Shown here: positions 16,813 through 26,020 of the stretch, in pieces
Layout: each line of letters begins with the position of its first letter
How positions within the stretch are numbered: position 1 is the first letter of the stretch
Assembly: GCF_900116415.1 (NCBI RefSeq)
Contig: NZ_FPAP01000003.1
Location: 310,001 to 374,000 of the forward strand
Source of the DNA: Chryseobacterium formosense
GTDB taxonomy: Bacteria > Bacteroidota > Bacteroidia > Flavobacteriales > Weeksellaceae
DNA: 64,000 nucleotides
Direction of reading: 5' to 3'
Notes under the pieces: generated by a model
What the model saw: the letters and a program-made list of their open reading frames with translations, nothing else
What the model was told of the DNA's origin: nothing
The model's database searches: none
Made by a program: the position numbers and the translations under genes

Positions 16813-18948
16813 ATGAAAAAAATTACAATATATCTAGGGATTTTCCTGATGGGATTTTCTTCCCTGAATGCCCAGAAAATCGACCGAAAGAAAGTCGTTC
16901 AGCGACATAATGTGGTCAACACAAAAGCCGATACCCTTTCAACTTTGACTGTTGGAAACGGAAAATTTGCCTATACGGTTGACATCACCGGAATGCAGTC
17001 GTTTCCTGAATATTACAAAAACGGAGTTTCTCTCGGAACCCAGTCTGAATGGGGCTGGAACAGTTTTCCGAATAAAGAAAATTACAAGTTTGAGGAAACT
17101 TTAAAGCCTTATGATTTCAATAATGACGGTCGAAAAGCTTTGTACTCTGTACAAATCAAAGAACCGGAAAGGAATAAAGGTGCTGTGGAATATTTCCGTG
17201 TGAACCAACACCGTTTGCAGTTGGGAAATATCGGGATTGAGCTGACGAAAAAAGATGGTCAGAAAGCAAAAATTTCAGATTTGACCAACATTAATCAGAA
17301 AATTGATTTGTGGACGGGAATTATTACCAGCGAATTTTCTTTGGAAGGAACTCCGGTAAAAGTCTGGACGGCTTCTTTCCAAAATTCAGATAAAATCGGG
17401 GTTAAAATTGAATCTGATTTGGTGGCGAATGGCAAGCTTAAAGTTTTTGCCAAATACCCGCATCCATCGGGACAGTTTTTGGATGATGCCGCATTTTATG
17501 GAAGAGAAAACGAACATACAACGAAAATTGTTTCTTCTCAGTCGACGCAGGGTTTGATTCAGCATAAATTACAAAGCACGGATTATTATACTCAATTCAA
17601 TTTTACGGAAGGAAAACTTCGTGAGGCAGGAAAACATTATTTTGTTTACGAGCCTTCTTCGAAAAATAAAACCGTTGAGTTAAGTGTAGAGTTTTCGGCT
17701 AAAAGTCCGAAATCTAACAGAACTTTATTCGGTGATGCTGAAAAAGAAAGTACTACTGGCTGGAAAAACTTCTGGGAAAGCGGTGCTGCTGTTGATTTTG
17801 AAGGAAGTACAGACCCAAGAGCCAATGAATTGGAGCGCAGAGTTGTATTGTCAGAATACTTAACGAAAGTTCAGTGTGGTGGGAACAATCCGCCACAGGA
17901 AACTGGTTTGACGTTCAACAGTTGGTACGGAAAACCGCACACCGAAATGCATTGGTGGCACGGTGTTCACTTTGCTTTGTGGGGAAGACCGGAGATTTTA
18001 GAAAAACAACTCGATTATTATTTCAGGTCATTTGATAAAGCTAAAAAATTAGCAGAAAGACAGGGTTACAAAGGCGTTCGTTGGATTAAAATGTCGGATA
18101 ATGAAGGTAACGAAAGTCCATCTTCTGTTGCTGCATTTTTGATTTGGGAGCAACCGCACATCATTTATATGACCGAACTTTTGTACCGCAACAGCAAGGA
18201 TAAAAAAGTTCTTGAAAAATATAAAGATTTGATTTTTGCAACGGCTGATTTTATGGCTGATTTTGCAACTTATGATAAAGAAAAAAACCGTTACAACTTA
18301 GGGAAAGGAGTCATTCCTGCACAGGAAGTTTTCCCTGCAAAAGATACGTACAACCCAACTTACGAAGTGGCATATTGGGATTGGTCGTTGAGAATCGCTC
18401 AGGAATGGAAAGAAAGATTGGGACAGCCTAGAGATAAAAAATGGGATGATGTCATCAATAAATTAGCTCCGCTTCCGGTTCAGGATGGGGTTTATTTATC
18501 GACAGAATCTGCAAAGGATTCATTCACATTTCCAAAATGGATGACCGACCACCCTGCCGTTTTAGGTGCATTGGGAATGGTTCCTGAATCTCCGAAACTG
18601 GATAAAAAAATAATGAAAAACACGCTGGATATCGTTTGGGAAAGATGGAACTGGGAACATACCTGGGGTTGGGATTTCCCGATGACAGCAATGAATGCAG
18701 CAAGATTGGGACTTCCAAATAAAGCGTTGGATGCTTTGTTTATGGATATTCAAACCAATACGTACCTGAAAAACGGACATAATTTCCAGGACAAACGTCT
18801 TAGAATTTATCTTCCCGGAAACGGCGGTGTTTTAACAACCGTTGCAATGATGCTCGAAGGTTGGGACAGTTCAACTGGACAATATCCAGGTTTCCCGAAA
18901 GACGGAAGCTGGAAAATAAAAGCGGAAGGTTTTAAAAAGATGCCTTAA
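16813..18948 (+). CDS. exported six-hairpin glycosidase-like protein (clan GH-L/GH65-like), unassigned
   Basis: 711 residues with a signal peptide (SLNAQ). The N-terminal half is beta-rich (TLTVGNGKFAYTVDITGMQ). The C-terminal half (about 330-700) is helical with aromatic-rich repeats: GKPHTEMHWWHGVHFALWGR, MSDNEGNESPSSVAAFLIWEQ in part, and WGWDFPMTAMNAARLG, which resembles the catalytic-domain end of GH65/GH95-type (alpha/alpha)6 enzymes. I do not recognise an assigned CAZy family. It stands downstream of GH28 and DUF4450 across a repeat-rich 369-nt gap, is followed by a terminator, and precedes the GntR regulator. A role in cutting a pectin-derived glycoside is inferred; inverting hydrolysis through an acid near the DNEGNES segment is only a guess. 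Confidence 0.7.
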   Translation: MKKITIYLGIFLMGFSSLNAQKIDRKKVVQRHNVVNTKADTLSTLTVGNGKFAYTVDITGMQSFPEYYKNGVSLGTQSEWGWNSFPNKENYKFEETLKPYDFNNDGRKALYSVQIKEPERNKGAVEYFRVNQHRLQLGNIGIELTKKDGQKAKISDLTNINQKIDLWTGIITSEFSLEGTPVKVWTASFQNSDKIGVKIESDLVANGKLKVFAKYPHPSGQFLDDAAFYGRENEHTTKIVSSQSTQGLIQHKLQSTDYYTQFNFTEGKLREAGKHYFVYEPSSKNKTVELSVEFSAKSPKSNRTLFGDAEKESTTGWKNFWESGAAVDFEGSTDPRANELERRVVLSEYLTKVQCGGNNPPQETGLTFNSWYGKPHTEMHWWHGVHFALWGRPEILEKQLDYYFRSFDKAKKLAERQGYKGVRWIKMSDNEGNESPSSVAAFLIWEQPHIIYMTELLYRNSKDKKVLEKYKDLIFATADFMADFATYDKEKNRYNLGKGVIPAQEVFPAKDTYNPTYEVAYWDWSLRIAQEWKERLGQPRDKKWDDVINKLAPLPVQDGVYLSTESAKDSFTFPKWMTDHPAVLGALGMVPESPKLDKKIMKNTLDIVWERWNWEHTWGWDFPMTAMNAARLGLPNKALDALFMDIQTNTYLKNGHNFQDKRLRIYLPGNGGVLTTVAMMLEGWDSSTGQYPGFPKDGSWKIKAEGFKKMP

Positions 18949-19269
18949 AAAATTTCACATTCATATTAATTGAAGTCTGTCCTGAAAAAGGCAGGCTTTT
19001 TTAATTCAATATTCAAAGCTTTTAGTAAATACTTTTTTGGTTCAAAAGTCTTATATTTCAATCTACATCAAGAAATTGGTGATTTATTTGATTTAAACAT
19101 AATTTAAATAAAAATAAAAACACACTGAAAATCAAATATTTAAAAATAATTAAATATTTAAACATGACGATTATCAGTTATTGTAATTTTTTGTAACTTG
19201 TCTTCTGTCACAAAATCATTTTTTGAAATTAAATTTTGTTAAACTAAAATAATTTCATTACGACAAGTC
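18949..19269. other. 321-nt spacer with terminator, otherwise AT-rich
   Basis: After the terminator at 18973-19002 the sequence is AT-rich and must hold the GntR promoter. I see no clear TAnnTTTG box and no palindromic autoregulatory site. Confidence 0.5.
18973..19002 (+). terminator. intrinsic terminator after the six-hairpin gene
   Basis: AGTCTGTCC pairs with GGCAGGCT (with G-U pairs) around an AAAAA loop and runs into TTTTTT, 25 nt past the stop codon. Confidence 0.7.
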
Positions 19270-20316
19270 ATGGCTGAAACATTCGAAATAAACATCAACG
19301 AAAACTCCAGAGTTCCAAAATATAAGCAGATCGTCGATTCTATTCTGAACGGAATTGATGGTGGCGAAATCAAGATCGGAGAGAAAATCCCTTCGATCAA
19401 CGAACTTAGCGAATCATGTTTTCTTTCGAGAGATACTGTTGAAAAAGCTTATAAAGAGCTTAGAAAAAGGCAGATCATCGAGTCGGTAAAAGGTAAAGGA
19501 TACTATATTTCACGCATCAATAAGAACGACAGCATTAACATTTTCTTCCTCATTAATAAACCAAGCACTTACAAAATGATGATCTACAATTATTTTGTGA
19601 ACGCTATCGGTAGCAAAGGAAATGTAGAAATGTACATTTACCATTGTGATGAGACCCTTTTCATCAATTCACTCAAAAAAAATCTTGGAGGTTTTGATTA
19701 TTATGTGATTATGCCGCATTTCCGTGACGAGCAATCTAAACATACAAGTTCCACCAAAGAAGTTATTGATATTATTGAGAAGATTCCGAAGAATAAATTA
19801 TTAATGCTTGATAACACGAAACCTGATATTTCGGGAGAATATGGTTCTATTTTTCAGGATTTTGAGAATGATATTTACAACGCATTGAAAGAAGGTTTAG
19901 ATAAAATTCAGAAGTACGAGAAGATCATTTTGGTATATCCTGACAAAGATATTCACCCCTATCCTTTCCGAATTGCACGAGGTTTTGAGAATTTCTGTAG
20001 AGACTATAAGCTTGATTATGAGATTCTTGATGAAATTTATCCCGATATGGAATTACAGGATAGAGATATTTTCATCACCATTCGTGAACGCGACCTTGTA
20101 AATTTAGTGAAACAGATCAGACAGAAAAACCTGAAATTGGGCGAAGACATTGGAATAATTTCTTATAATGAAACTCCACTGAAAGAATTACTTGGCATTA
20201 CAGTTATCACTACAGATTTCAAAGCGATGGGCGAATCCGCTGCTTATATGATTCTTAAAAATAAAAAAGAATCTGTGAATAATGTATTTAAATTTATTCA
20301 AAGAGATTCATTATAA
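19270..20316 (+). CDS. GntR-family regulator with LacI-type sugar-binding domain
   Basis: 348 residues. The N-terminal 75 residues are a GntR winged helix (VPKYKQIVDSILNGIDGGEI, PSINELSESCFLSRDTVEKA). Residues about 90-348 look like a periplasmic-binding-protein fold as in LacI effector domains (NIFFLINKPSTYKMMIYNYF, DIGIISYNETPLKELLGITV, FKAMGESAAYMIL). This is the AraR-type arrangement: a GntR head with a LacI body that senses a sugar. Its position beside pectin and rhamnose genes suggests rhamnose, a uronate or a related sugar as effector. A palindrome with CG centre (CAATCGATT) lies just downstream at 20349-20364, before the next gene, and again at 11355 and 40684; this is the best candidate operator. 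The effector is not known. Confidence 0.88.
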   Translation: MAETFEININENSRVPKYKQIVDSILNGIDGGEIKIGEKIPSINELSESCFLSRDTVEKAYKELRKRQIIESVKGKGYYISRINKNDSINIFFLINKPSTYKMMIYNYFVNAIGSKGNVEMYIYHCDETLFINSLKKNLGGFDYYVIMPHFRDEQSKHTSSTKEVIDIIEKIPKNKLLMLDNTKPDISGEYGSIFQDFENDIYNALKEGLDKIQKYEKIILVYPDKDIHPYPFRIARGFENFCRDYKLDYEILDEIYPDMELQDRDIFITIRERDLVNLVKQIRQKNLKLGEDIGIISYNETPLKELLGITVITTDFKAMGESAAYMILKNKKESVNNVFKFIQRDSL

Positions 20317-20348
20317 ACCAAGATTTATTAATATTTAAAACAAATTCA

Positions 20349-20364
20349 TGCAATCGATTACACT
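20349..20364. promoter_or_regulatory. CAATCGATT palindrome, site 2 (before the NTF2-like gene)
   Basis: TGCAATCGATTACACT, 33-48 nt before the start of the NTF2-like gene and directly after the GntR/LacI-like gene. The core matches the sites at 11355-11370 and 40684-40701. Confidence 0.5.
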
Positions 20365-20396
20365 AAATCGGTTCATTAAAAAAAATATATTTAATT

Positions 20397-20840
20397 ATGA
20401 TCAAAAAAATAATTTTTGCATTTAGTTTTTTAATGGTAATTTCTATTTCTGCTCAAAAGAAAGATGATACACAAGCTGTCACCGAAGCAGCAGAAAAGCT
20501 GAGATTAGCTATGGTGAATGGTGAAAAAACAGAATTGGAATCTTTGATTTTACCGGAACTGACTTACGGACATTCTGGCGGACATGTTGATGATGCGAAA
20601 GAATTTGTTGAAAAACTCGTCAGCAAGAAATCTGATTTTGTTACGATTGATATTACGAATCAAAAGGTTCAGATTGTAGGAAACACTGCGATTGTTCGTC
20701 ATCATTTTTATGCAACGACTGCTGATTTGGGAAAGGAGCCGGGTGATGTGACTTTGGATATTTTATTGGTCTGGACAAAGGTGAAAAACGACTGGAAATT
20801 ACTGGCGAGACAGGCGGTGAAAGTGGAGAAGAAAAAGTAA
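20397..20840 (+). CDS. exported NTF2-like (DUF4440/SnoaL-type) protein
   Basis: 147 residues with a signal peptide (VISISAQ) and a single NTF2-like cone domain: KLRLAMVNGEKTELESLILP, LTYGHSGGHVDD, IVRHHFYA and LLVWTKVKNDWKLLARQAVK. Proteins of this type with a YGHSGG motif are often found near carbohydrate loci of Bacteroidota; their ligand or reaction is unknown. The cavity fold could bind or isomerise a small sugar acid, but that is speculation. It lies 80 nt after the GntR regulator with a palindromic site in between, so it may be a direct target of that regulator. Confidence 0.75.
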   Translation: MIKKIIFAFSFLMVISISAQKKDDTQAVTEAAEKLRLAMVNGEKTELESLILPELTYGHSGGHVDDAKEFVEKLVSKKSDFVTIDITNQKVQIVGNTAIVRHHFYATTADLGKEPGDVTLDILLVWTKVKNDWKLLARQAVKVEKKK

Positions 20841-20914
20841 TTTAACTCTATAAAAATGATTCGTAAAGTAAACTTTATGAATCGTTTACTTTAAAATATT
20901 AATCTTTATTGAAT

Positions 20915-21541
20915 ATGAAAAAACAATTACTGCTTTTCATAACTTTAATTTTAATTACCAACTGTATAAGCAAAAAAATGATTTCGCCAAAAGAAGATGA
21001 AAGACAATATGATGGGAAATTATATTTTGCGACCTATAATGAAGCTAAATATCCTAGAGATACAATCAATAATGGTCCAAATGATTCGCTTTCATTATTC
21101 AGAAACAAATGGTATTCAAAACATTTGAATTCACTAAAAGAAATATCTCTTTTCGATAAAAAAGATGAAAATCTAAAAATTGTTAGATATACAAATTTAG
21201 GCACTTGGTCAAATCCATTTGTTTATAAAATGGAAAATCAAACTGGTCAGATAATTTTGACTTATAAACAAACTGATGGCTTAGGAGGATATCAAACGGG
21301 AAAAATAATAAAGGAACACACAAAGAAAGTTAATTTAGAGAAATGGAATAACTTTATTTCGAAAGCAAATGATATTAATTTTTGGAACATGGATACACAT
21401 GACCCCAATATTGTTTTAGATGGTGAAGAATGGATTTTGGAAATTTTGATTGATGGAAAATATCATTTAGTTACCAGAAATAACCCTGAAAATAATGATG
21501 ATTCAGAATTTGCAGAACTATGTAATCTATTGATTAACTAA
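20915..21541 (+). CDS. lipoprotein of unknown function
   Basis: 208 residues from the ATG at 20915. The signal sequence ends in a lipobox (LITNC), so it is probably anchored in the membrane as a lipoprotein. The remainder is polar (QPSEDERQYD-like start, DGLGGYQTGKIIKEHTKKVN, NFWNMDTHDPNIVLDGEEW). It belongs to no family I can name. It has its own spacer after the NTF2-like gene and a strong terminator after its stop. Its codon use is AT-richer than the CAZyme genes nearby, which hints at a lineage-specific gene. Confidence 0.65.
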   Translation: MKKQLLLFITLILITNCISKKMISPKEDERQYDGKLYFATYNEAKYPRDTINNGPNDSLSLFRNKWYSKHLNSLKEISLFDKKDENLKIVRYTNLGTWSNPFVYKMENQTGQIILTYKQTDGLGGYQTGKIIKEHTKKVNLEKWNNFISKANDINFWNMDTHDPNIVLDGEEWILEILIDGKYHLVTRNNPENNDDSEFAELCNLLIN

Positions 21542-21548
21542 TTAATAT

Positions 21549-21587
21549 AAAAAATAGACCGTCTCTTTTGGAACAGTCTATTTTTTA
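21549..21587. terminator. strong intrinsic terminator between convergent genes
   Basis: AAAAAATAGAC (21549-21559) pairs perfectly with GTCTATTTTTT (21576-21586), A- and T-runs included, so it can work on both strands. It lies between the lipoprotein gene and the convergent lactate dehydrogenase gene. Confidence 0.88.
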
Positions 21588-21634
21588 TTAATTTCTCAGA
21601 ATATTTTACATCAAAACAGTTCACTATTCGGTTT

Positions 21635-22786
21635 CTACTTCACCCTAAAATTCTGCAACTGTTCCGGTTTATCACAGCAAACCTGCTCCATAACCTGTCT
21701 GAACTGCATTTTCAGCATTTCAATAACGTGATCCCCACCTTTTTCGCCTAAAGCTCCGACGGCGTACATAAAAGTTCTTCCCATAAAGGTAAATTCAGCA
21801 CCACAACTCAAAGCTCGGGCAACATCCGGACCGGTTCTTACCCCGCTGTCCATCATGATTTTAATTTGACCTTTATATTTTTCGCTGATATCTTTCACCA
21901 CAGCAATCGTGGATTCTCCGGCGTCTAACTGTCTTCCGCCGTGGTTGGAAATAATCATTCCGTCGAACCCTAAACGTACTGCTTCTGCAGCGTCTTCGTC
22001 TGAAGCAACTCCTTTAATGACCAATTTCCCTTTCCATTTGTCACGAATCGCTTTAATTCTGTCTGAATTTAATCTTCCTGAAAAAGTAGAGTTCATGAAC
22101 TGTCCCAATTGCTTCACATTCATATTTTTATCCATGTATTTTTCCATGGTTTTAAAACTTGGAACACCGTGTTTTAACATTTCTAAACACCACTGCGGTT
22201 TTACCAACGCCTGAGAAACATTTCTAAGATTCAGTTGAGGCGGCATTGCCAAACCATTTCGGATTTCTTTAGCTCTGTACCCAAAAGTCGGAACATCAGA
22301 TAACACACACAGCACATCATAACCCGAAGCCTCACAACGGTCGAGAATATCGTCTCTTAACCATTCTTCTCTCGGATGATAAAGTTGAAACCATGCGTTA
22401 CCTTCCGTCAGTTCAGCAATTCTTTCGATACTGCTTGTCGTTACGGTACTTAAAATGAAAGGAAGATTATGTTTAAAAGCAGCTTTTGCTAAAATTTCAG
22501 GAGCATTCGGCCACATTAATCCCTGTAAACCTACCGGAGAAATTCCGAAAGGTGCAGAATAGGTTTTTCCGAATAATTCGGTTTCCATATTGGCTTCTGC
22601 GTAGTTGTTGTTCAGATATTGCGGACGAAGCAAAACCTCTCTTAGTTCACTTGTATTTCGGTCGCGGTTGATGTTTTCATTACAGCCTCCGTCTAGATAT
22701 TCAAAGGCAAAACGGGGCATTCTTTTTTGAGCTTTTTCAATTAAAAGTTCAAGCGATGCATATTTGGTATCAAATGGAAATGCCAT
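21635..22786 (-). CDS. lldD: FMN-dependent L-lactate (alpha-hydroxy acid) dehydrogenase, LldD-like
   Basis: 383 residues from the ATG at 22786 (MAFPFDTKYA); an upstream in-frame start at 22840 gives an unnatural leader. It has the FMN-binding alpha-hydroxy-acid dehydrogenase fold: FEYLDGGCNENINRDRNTSE, GISPVGLQGLMWPNAPEILA, WFQLYHP, the active-site His in ISNHGGRQLD, and GVRTGPDVARALSCGAEFTF. It oxidises L-lactate to pyruvate, passing electrons to the respiratory chain. It is the last gene of the rhamnose cluster on this strand, 118 nt after rhaB. The RhaEW pathway makes L-lactate, so this completes the route to pyruvate. The family is certain; lactate as substrate is well supported by context. 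Confidence 0.88.
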   Translation of the reverse strand: MAFPFDTKYASLELLIEKAQKRMPRFAFEYLDGGCNENINRDRNTSELREVLLRPQYLNNNYAEANMETELFGKTYSAPFGISPVGLQGLMWPNAPEILAKAAFKHNLPFILSTVTTSSIERIAELTEGNAWFQLYHPREEWLRDDILDRCEASGYDVLCVLSDVPTFGYRAKEIRNGLAMPPQLNLRNVSQALVKPQWCLEMLKHGVPSFKTMEKYMDKNMNVKQLGQFMNSTFSGRLNSDRIKAIRDKWKGKLVIKGVASDEDAAEAVRLGFDGMIISNHGGRQLDAGESTIAVVKDISEKYKGQIKIMMDSGVRTGPDVARALSCGAEFTFMGRTFMYAVGALGEKGGDHVIEMLKMQFRQVMEQVCCDKPEQLQNFRVK

Positions 22787-22903
22787 AGTTTGTTTGATGT
22801 TTGATGTTGGTTGATGGATGTTTGATAATAGACGATACAAAATTAATTAATATGTATATTTTCATTTAACTTCCAGCATCTGACTTCCAGCTTCCAACAA
22901 AAT

Positions 22904-24292
22904 TTATAAATTAAAAATTAACGGTTGAAGCACTTTCATCTGATAATGCTGCTGTAAAAAAGTTTCGTCTATTTTTTTGTTGGAAATTACCATGGAAGCT
23001 CCCAAAGCAGAACCCAATGGAGAATGCGTAGACATTACATTGTAGTGGTGGAAATGATGCGACATCAGTTTCATAAACACATCATTATCTGTAAATCCGC
23101 CGTCGATGTAAATGTTTTGAATTTCAGAATTTCCGATGGCATTTTTGATGGTGTGAATCTGTAAATCCATCAACTCAATCATTAACTGATGATATGCTTC
23201 TTCAAAGGTTGAAAAAGAGTTCAAATCTGTTGCGCTTATCATTTTTCTCTTTAAAATAATGCCTTCAAAACGGAAATAAACTGCTTTATGCTTCATCAAA
23301 CGCAGATACAAGTCCTGATCAAATTTTACTTCTCTGTGATAACCATATTCTTTTCCGTAATGAGCACACAGTTTTTCAACCTGAATTTTATATTCATTCC
23401 CCATGAAAAAACGGGATGCTTTTACACGTTTCCCATCAATTCTCATATAGTTCAGGCAATTGTTTTCGATGTCTTCATCGGTTAAACTTTCATCATTAAA
23501 AGGATTCAGAGAAATACTCCACGTTCCGGTTGAAAGCAGTAAAAATGGCTCTTTTTTACTTAAAATATAAGGTAAAAGCGCTGAAGAACTGTCGTGAATT
23601 CCAACACCGATTTTCATTTTTTGATTTCTGTACGAAGTATTGATACTTGCAGAAGTAGGAACAATCGGAGGTAACATATGATCGATTTCCTCTTCATAAA
23701 CCCAGTCGTGATAATCTGCTTTATCATAATCCCACAAATTGGTGTGGCAGCCTATCGAAGTGAATTCCGACACACAAATTCCGGTAAACAGATATGATAA
23801 ATACTGAGGCAAATGAAGACTGTAGCGAATCTTTTTAAATACTTCTGGATGTTTATATTTTAACCAAAACAGCTGCAATCCTGAGTTGAGCATTCCTGCT
23901 TGTGGAGAAGCTGTTTCACGGGCAATTTTCAGTTTGCTGCCGTGTTTTTCGTAGAATAAATCCAGGATCTCCTCTTCGATTGGTTTTGTGTAATTGTACA
24001 ATGGTGTGAGAACATTTCCTTTCTGATCCAGATGTACAAAACTTGCTCCGTACGTAGAGAAATTAATAGCCTTAACTTCAAAATTTTCATCATCAAGAAT
24101 GGCATTAAAATTATCTTTGATCCAGTTTTGCAAAGCAACTAAATCTTCCGTTGGATAACCGTCTTCATCGGTCGTAAGTGGTAATTCTGTATATTCACGA
24201 ACAACTTCTTTGTAATTTTTATCAAATAGAAAGAATTTTTTATTGGTTTTCCCAATATCAAATACAATGGTTACCTTTTTTTTCTTGGACAT
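22904..24292 (-). CDS. rhaB: FGGY-family kinase, probable L-rhamnulokinase
   Basis: 462 residues with an FGGY sugar-kinase layout: N-terminal phosphate loop VFDIGKTNKKFFLFD, GIHDSSSALLPYI, adenosine-region LLSTGTWSISLNPF and DGGFTDNDVFMKLM, closing with LGSALGAS. It phosphorylates L-rhamnulose to L-rhamnulose-1-phosphate in the cytosol. The assignment to rhamnulose rests on its neighbours: the rhamnose isomerase 225 nt upstream, RhaEW beyond it and LldD downstream. It differs from E. coli RhaB in length and detail, as Bacteroidota members do. No obvious operator precedes it, so it is probably read through from rhaI across an attenuating hairpin. Confidence 0.85.
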   Translation of the reverse strand: MSKKKKVTIVFDIGKTNKKFFLFDKNYKEVVREYTELPLTTDEDGYPTEDLVALQNWIKDNFNAILDDENFEVKAINFSTYGASFVHLDQKGNVLTPLYNYTKPIEEEILDLFYEKHGSKLKIARETASPQAGMLNSGLQLFWLKYKHPEVFKKIRYSLHLPQYLSYLFTGICVSEFTSIGCHTNLWDYDKADYHDWVYEEEIDHMLPPIVPTSASINTSYRNQKMKIGVGIHDSSSALLPYILSKKEPFLLLSTGTWSISLNPFNDESLTDEDIENNCLNYMRIDGKRVKASRFFMGNEYKIQVEKLCAHYGKEYGYHREVKFDQDLYLRLMKHKAVYFRFEGIILKRKMISATDLNSFSTFEEAYHQLMIELMDLQIHTIKNAIGNSEIQNIYIDGGFTDNDVFMKLMSHHFHHYNVMSTHSPLGSALGASMVISNKKIDETFLQQHYQMKVLQPLIFNL

Positions 24293-24383
24293 TCCTGTGA
24301 TGAATTATTTATTTAAACATAAATAGCGCAGATGTTTTGACTAATGGCGCTAACTTGTTTACTTTAATTAAAAAAACAAAATC

Positions 24384-24440
24384 ATTAAGGAGTGTTCAGA
24401 TATTAAGAAAAACTTAATAATCTAAACACTTTCCCCTTAA
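24384..24440. repeat. long hairpin between rhaI and rhaB
   Basis: ATTAAGGAGTGTTCAGATATTAAG (24384-24407) pairs with the complementary arm at 24413-24440 around an AAAAA loop, with two small bulges. It could be a partial terminator or a processing site setting rhaI above rhaB, or a dispersed repeat. Confidence 0.65.
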
Positions 24441-24517
24441 CGAAACTATATAAGGATACATATAATAAAAACTTTCGATTGCACCTGAAAGTTAGAATTA
24501 TCAAATTAAAACAGGGT

Positions 24518-25798
24518 TTATAATCCTGTTGCTTTTACATTTAAACCTCTTTCGGAGATTAAATTTTCTCTTACTTTAAGGTTTCTGTATGCTGCGATCG
24601 GGTCTAATGCTGCACCGGTTTGTAATCTTGCTGCTTTTAATAACGGACGAACGTCTGTTCTGTATGCATTCTGCAAAATTTCCTGAGCACGAACCACATC
24701 GTTATTCAATTGAGCATCTTTCAATGATTTCTGATCTACTAAAAGAGCCTGTGCATAAGCAATTAAAATCGCTTCTAAAGACTGAATCAAATCTTCCAGC
24801 GGATCTTTGATGTTGTGACTTGCATCGATCATCCAAGCCGGATATGGGTTATTCGGATTGTTCTCGATTCCGTAAACCAATTCGTTGAAAATCAGGAACA
24901 GCGCGTAAGGTTTGATAGAACCTACTGTTAAATCATCATCTCCATATTTACTATCGTTGAAATGGAAACCTCCTAATTTCCCTTTATACATCAAGGTTGC
25001 AACGATTTGCTCAATGTTTGAGTTTGGCAAATGATGTCCTAAATCTACCAAAGTATAGGCTCTTTCACCACAAGCATTTGCCAACATGAAAGATGTTCCC
25101 CAATCCTGGATTGTTGTTGAATAGAAATTTGGTTCGTAAGGTTTGTATTCGATGAATAATTTCCAGTCTTCCGGTAAATCCGAATAAATTTCTTTTAAAC
25201 TCTGTTCAGTTTTTGACAAAGCCGTCTGGAAATTCAACTGTCCCGGAAAACTTGCTCCATCCGCCAACCAAACAGTTAAGCTTTTTGAATCTAATTCTTT
25301 TCCGATTCTGATTACTTCTTTATTGTGTTCAACTGCATACGCTCTTGCTTCTTCATTCGCTGCATTCAAAGAACCGAATTTGTACGATTGTTTTGCATTA
25401 GGCTGGTCTTGGAACGTGTTTGAATTCATCGCATCGAAAATCAATCCGTGAGAAGCTGCTTTTTCTTTAATCGCCGCTACATCATTTGGAATATCCCATG
25501 GAATATGCAATGAAATTGCTCCTGCAGAATGTGTCAAAGCATGAATTAGCCCTACATCATCTAATTTTTGTTCTAAAGAAGAAGGTTCGCCACCGTAAGA
25601 AAATCTTCCGAAACGGGTTCCACCTGCTCCTAAAGCCCAACTTGGAATGGCTACCTGAAAGTCAGCAATTTTGTTGACAATCTCAGAAACATTAGCTCCC
25701 GATTTTGTTAGTTTATCTGATAAATATGCGAAGTCTGAATTGAAATTTCCTACTTCGATTTTATTGTTTTGTTGAATAATATCTTTTCCTATAATCAT
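24518..25798 (-). CDS. rhaI: L-rhamnose isomerase, RhaI type
   Basis: 426 residues, the length of the RhaI-type isomerases (about 430) rather than the enterobacterial RhaA only in general fold. It is a TIM barrel with metal-site motifs: IEYKPYEPNFY (Glu), LVDLGHHLPNSN (Asp/His) and GGFHFNDSKYGDDDLTVG (His/Asp). It converts L-rhamnose to L-rhamnulose with a divalent metal in the cytosol. It lies 384 nt after rhaEW and 225 nt before rhaB on the same strand. The two gaps contain inverted repeats, and no strong copy of the direct-repeat operator stands before rhaI, so transcription from the rhaEW promoter is likely. Confidence 0.92.
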   Translation of the reverse strand: MIIGKDIIQQNNKIEVGNFNSDFAYLSDKLTKSGANVSEIVNKIADFQVAIPSWALGAGGTRFGRFSYGGEPSSLEQKLDDVGLIHALTHSAGAISLHIPWDIPNDVAAIKEKAASHGLIFDAMNSNTFQDQPNAKQSYKFGSLNAANEEARAYAVEHNKEVIRIGKELDSKSLTVWLADGASFPGQLNFQTALSKTEQSLKEIYSDLPEDWKLFIEYKPYEPNFYSTTIQDWGTSFMLANACGERAYTLVDLGHHLPNSNIEQIVATLMYKGKLGGFHFNDSKYGDDDLTVGSIKPYALFLIFNELVYGIENNPNNPYPAWMIDASHNIKDPLEDLIQSLEAILIAYAQALLVDQKSLKDAQLNNDVVRAQEILQNAYRTDVRPLLKAARLQTGAALDPIAAYRNLKVRENLISERGLNVKATGL

Positions 25799-25847
25799 AC
25801 TTTATTTTTACATTTTTAGATTAAATTAATATGTTTAAAATATTGAA

Positions 25848-25979
25848 TTTAAACCATTAAGATTATTTAAGTTGTTAAGTTTTTTTAAGAAAAAATCAAA
25901 TAGATTTTTTAAGCATATCTTTTAAAGCGAAGCTAAACTTAACCATTCTAAACTTCTTAATAAAACTTAATGGTTAAAA
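25848..25979. repeat. inverted-repeat element upstream of rhaI
   Basis: TTTAAACCATTAAG (25848-25861) pairs with CTTAATGGTTAAAA (25966-25979). Inside, AAAAAATC and GATTTTTT form a tight hairpin near 25890-25912. Similar AT-rich inverted repeats occur between many Chryseobacterium genes. Confidence 0.65.
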
Positions 25980-26020
25980 TATTTTAATTCATCAATTTAA
26001 AATAATTTGCTTTAAAAATT

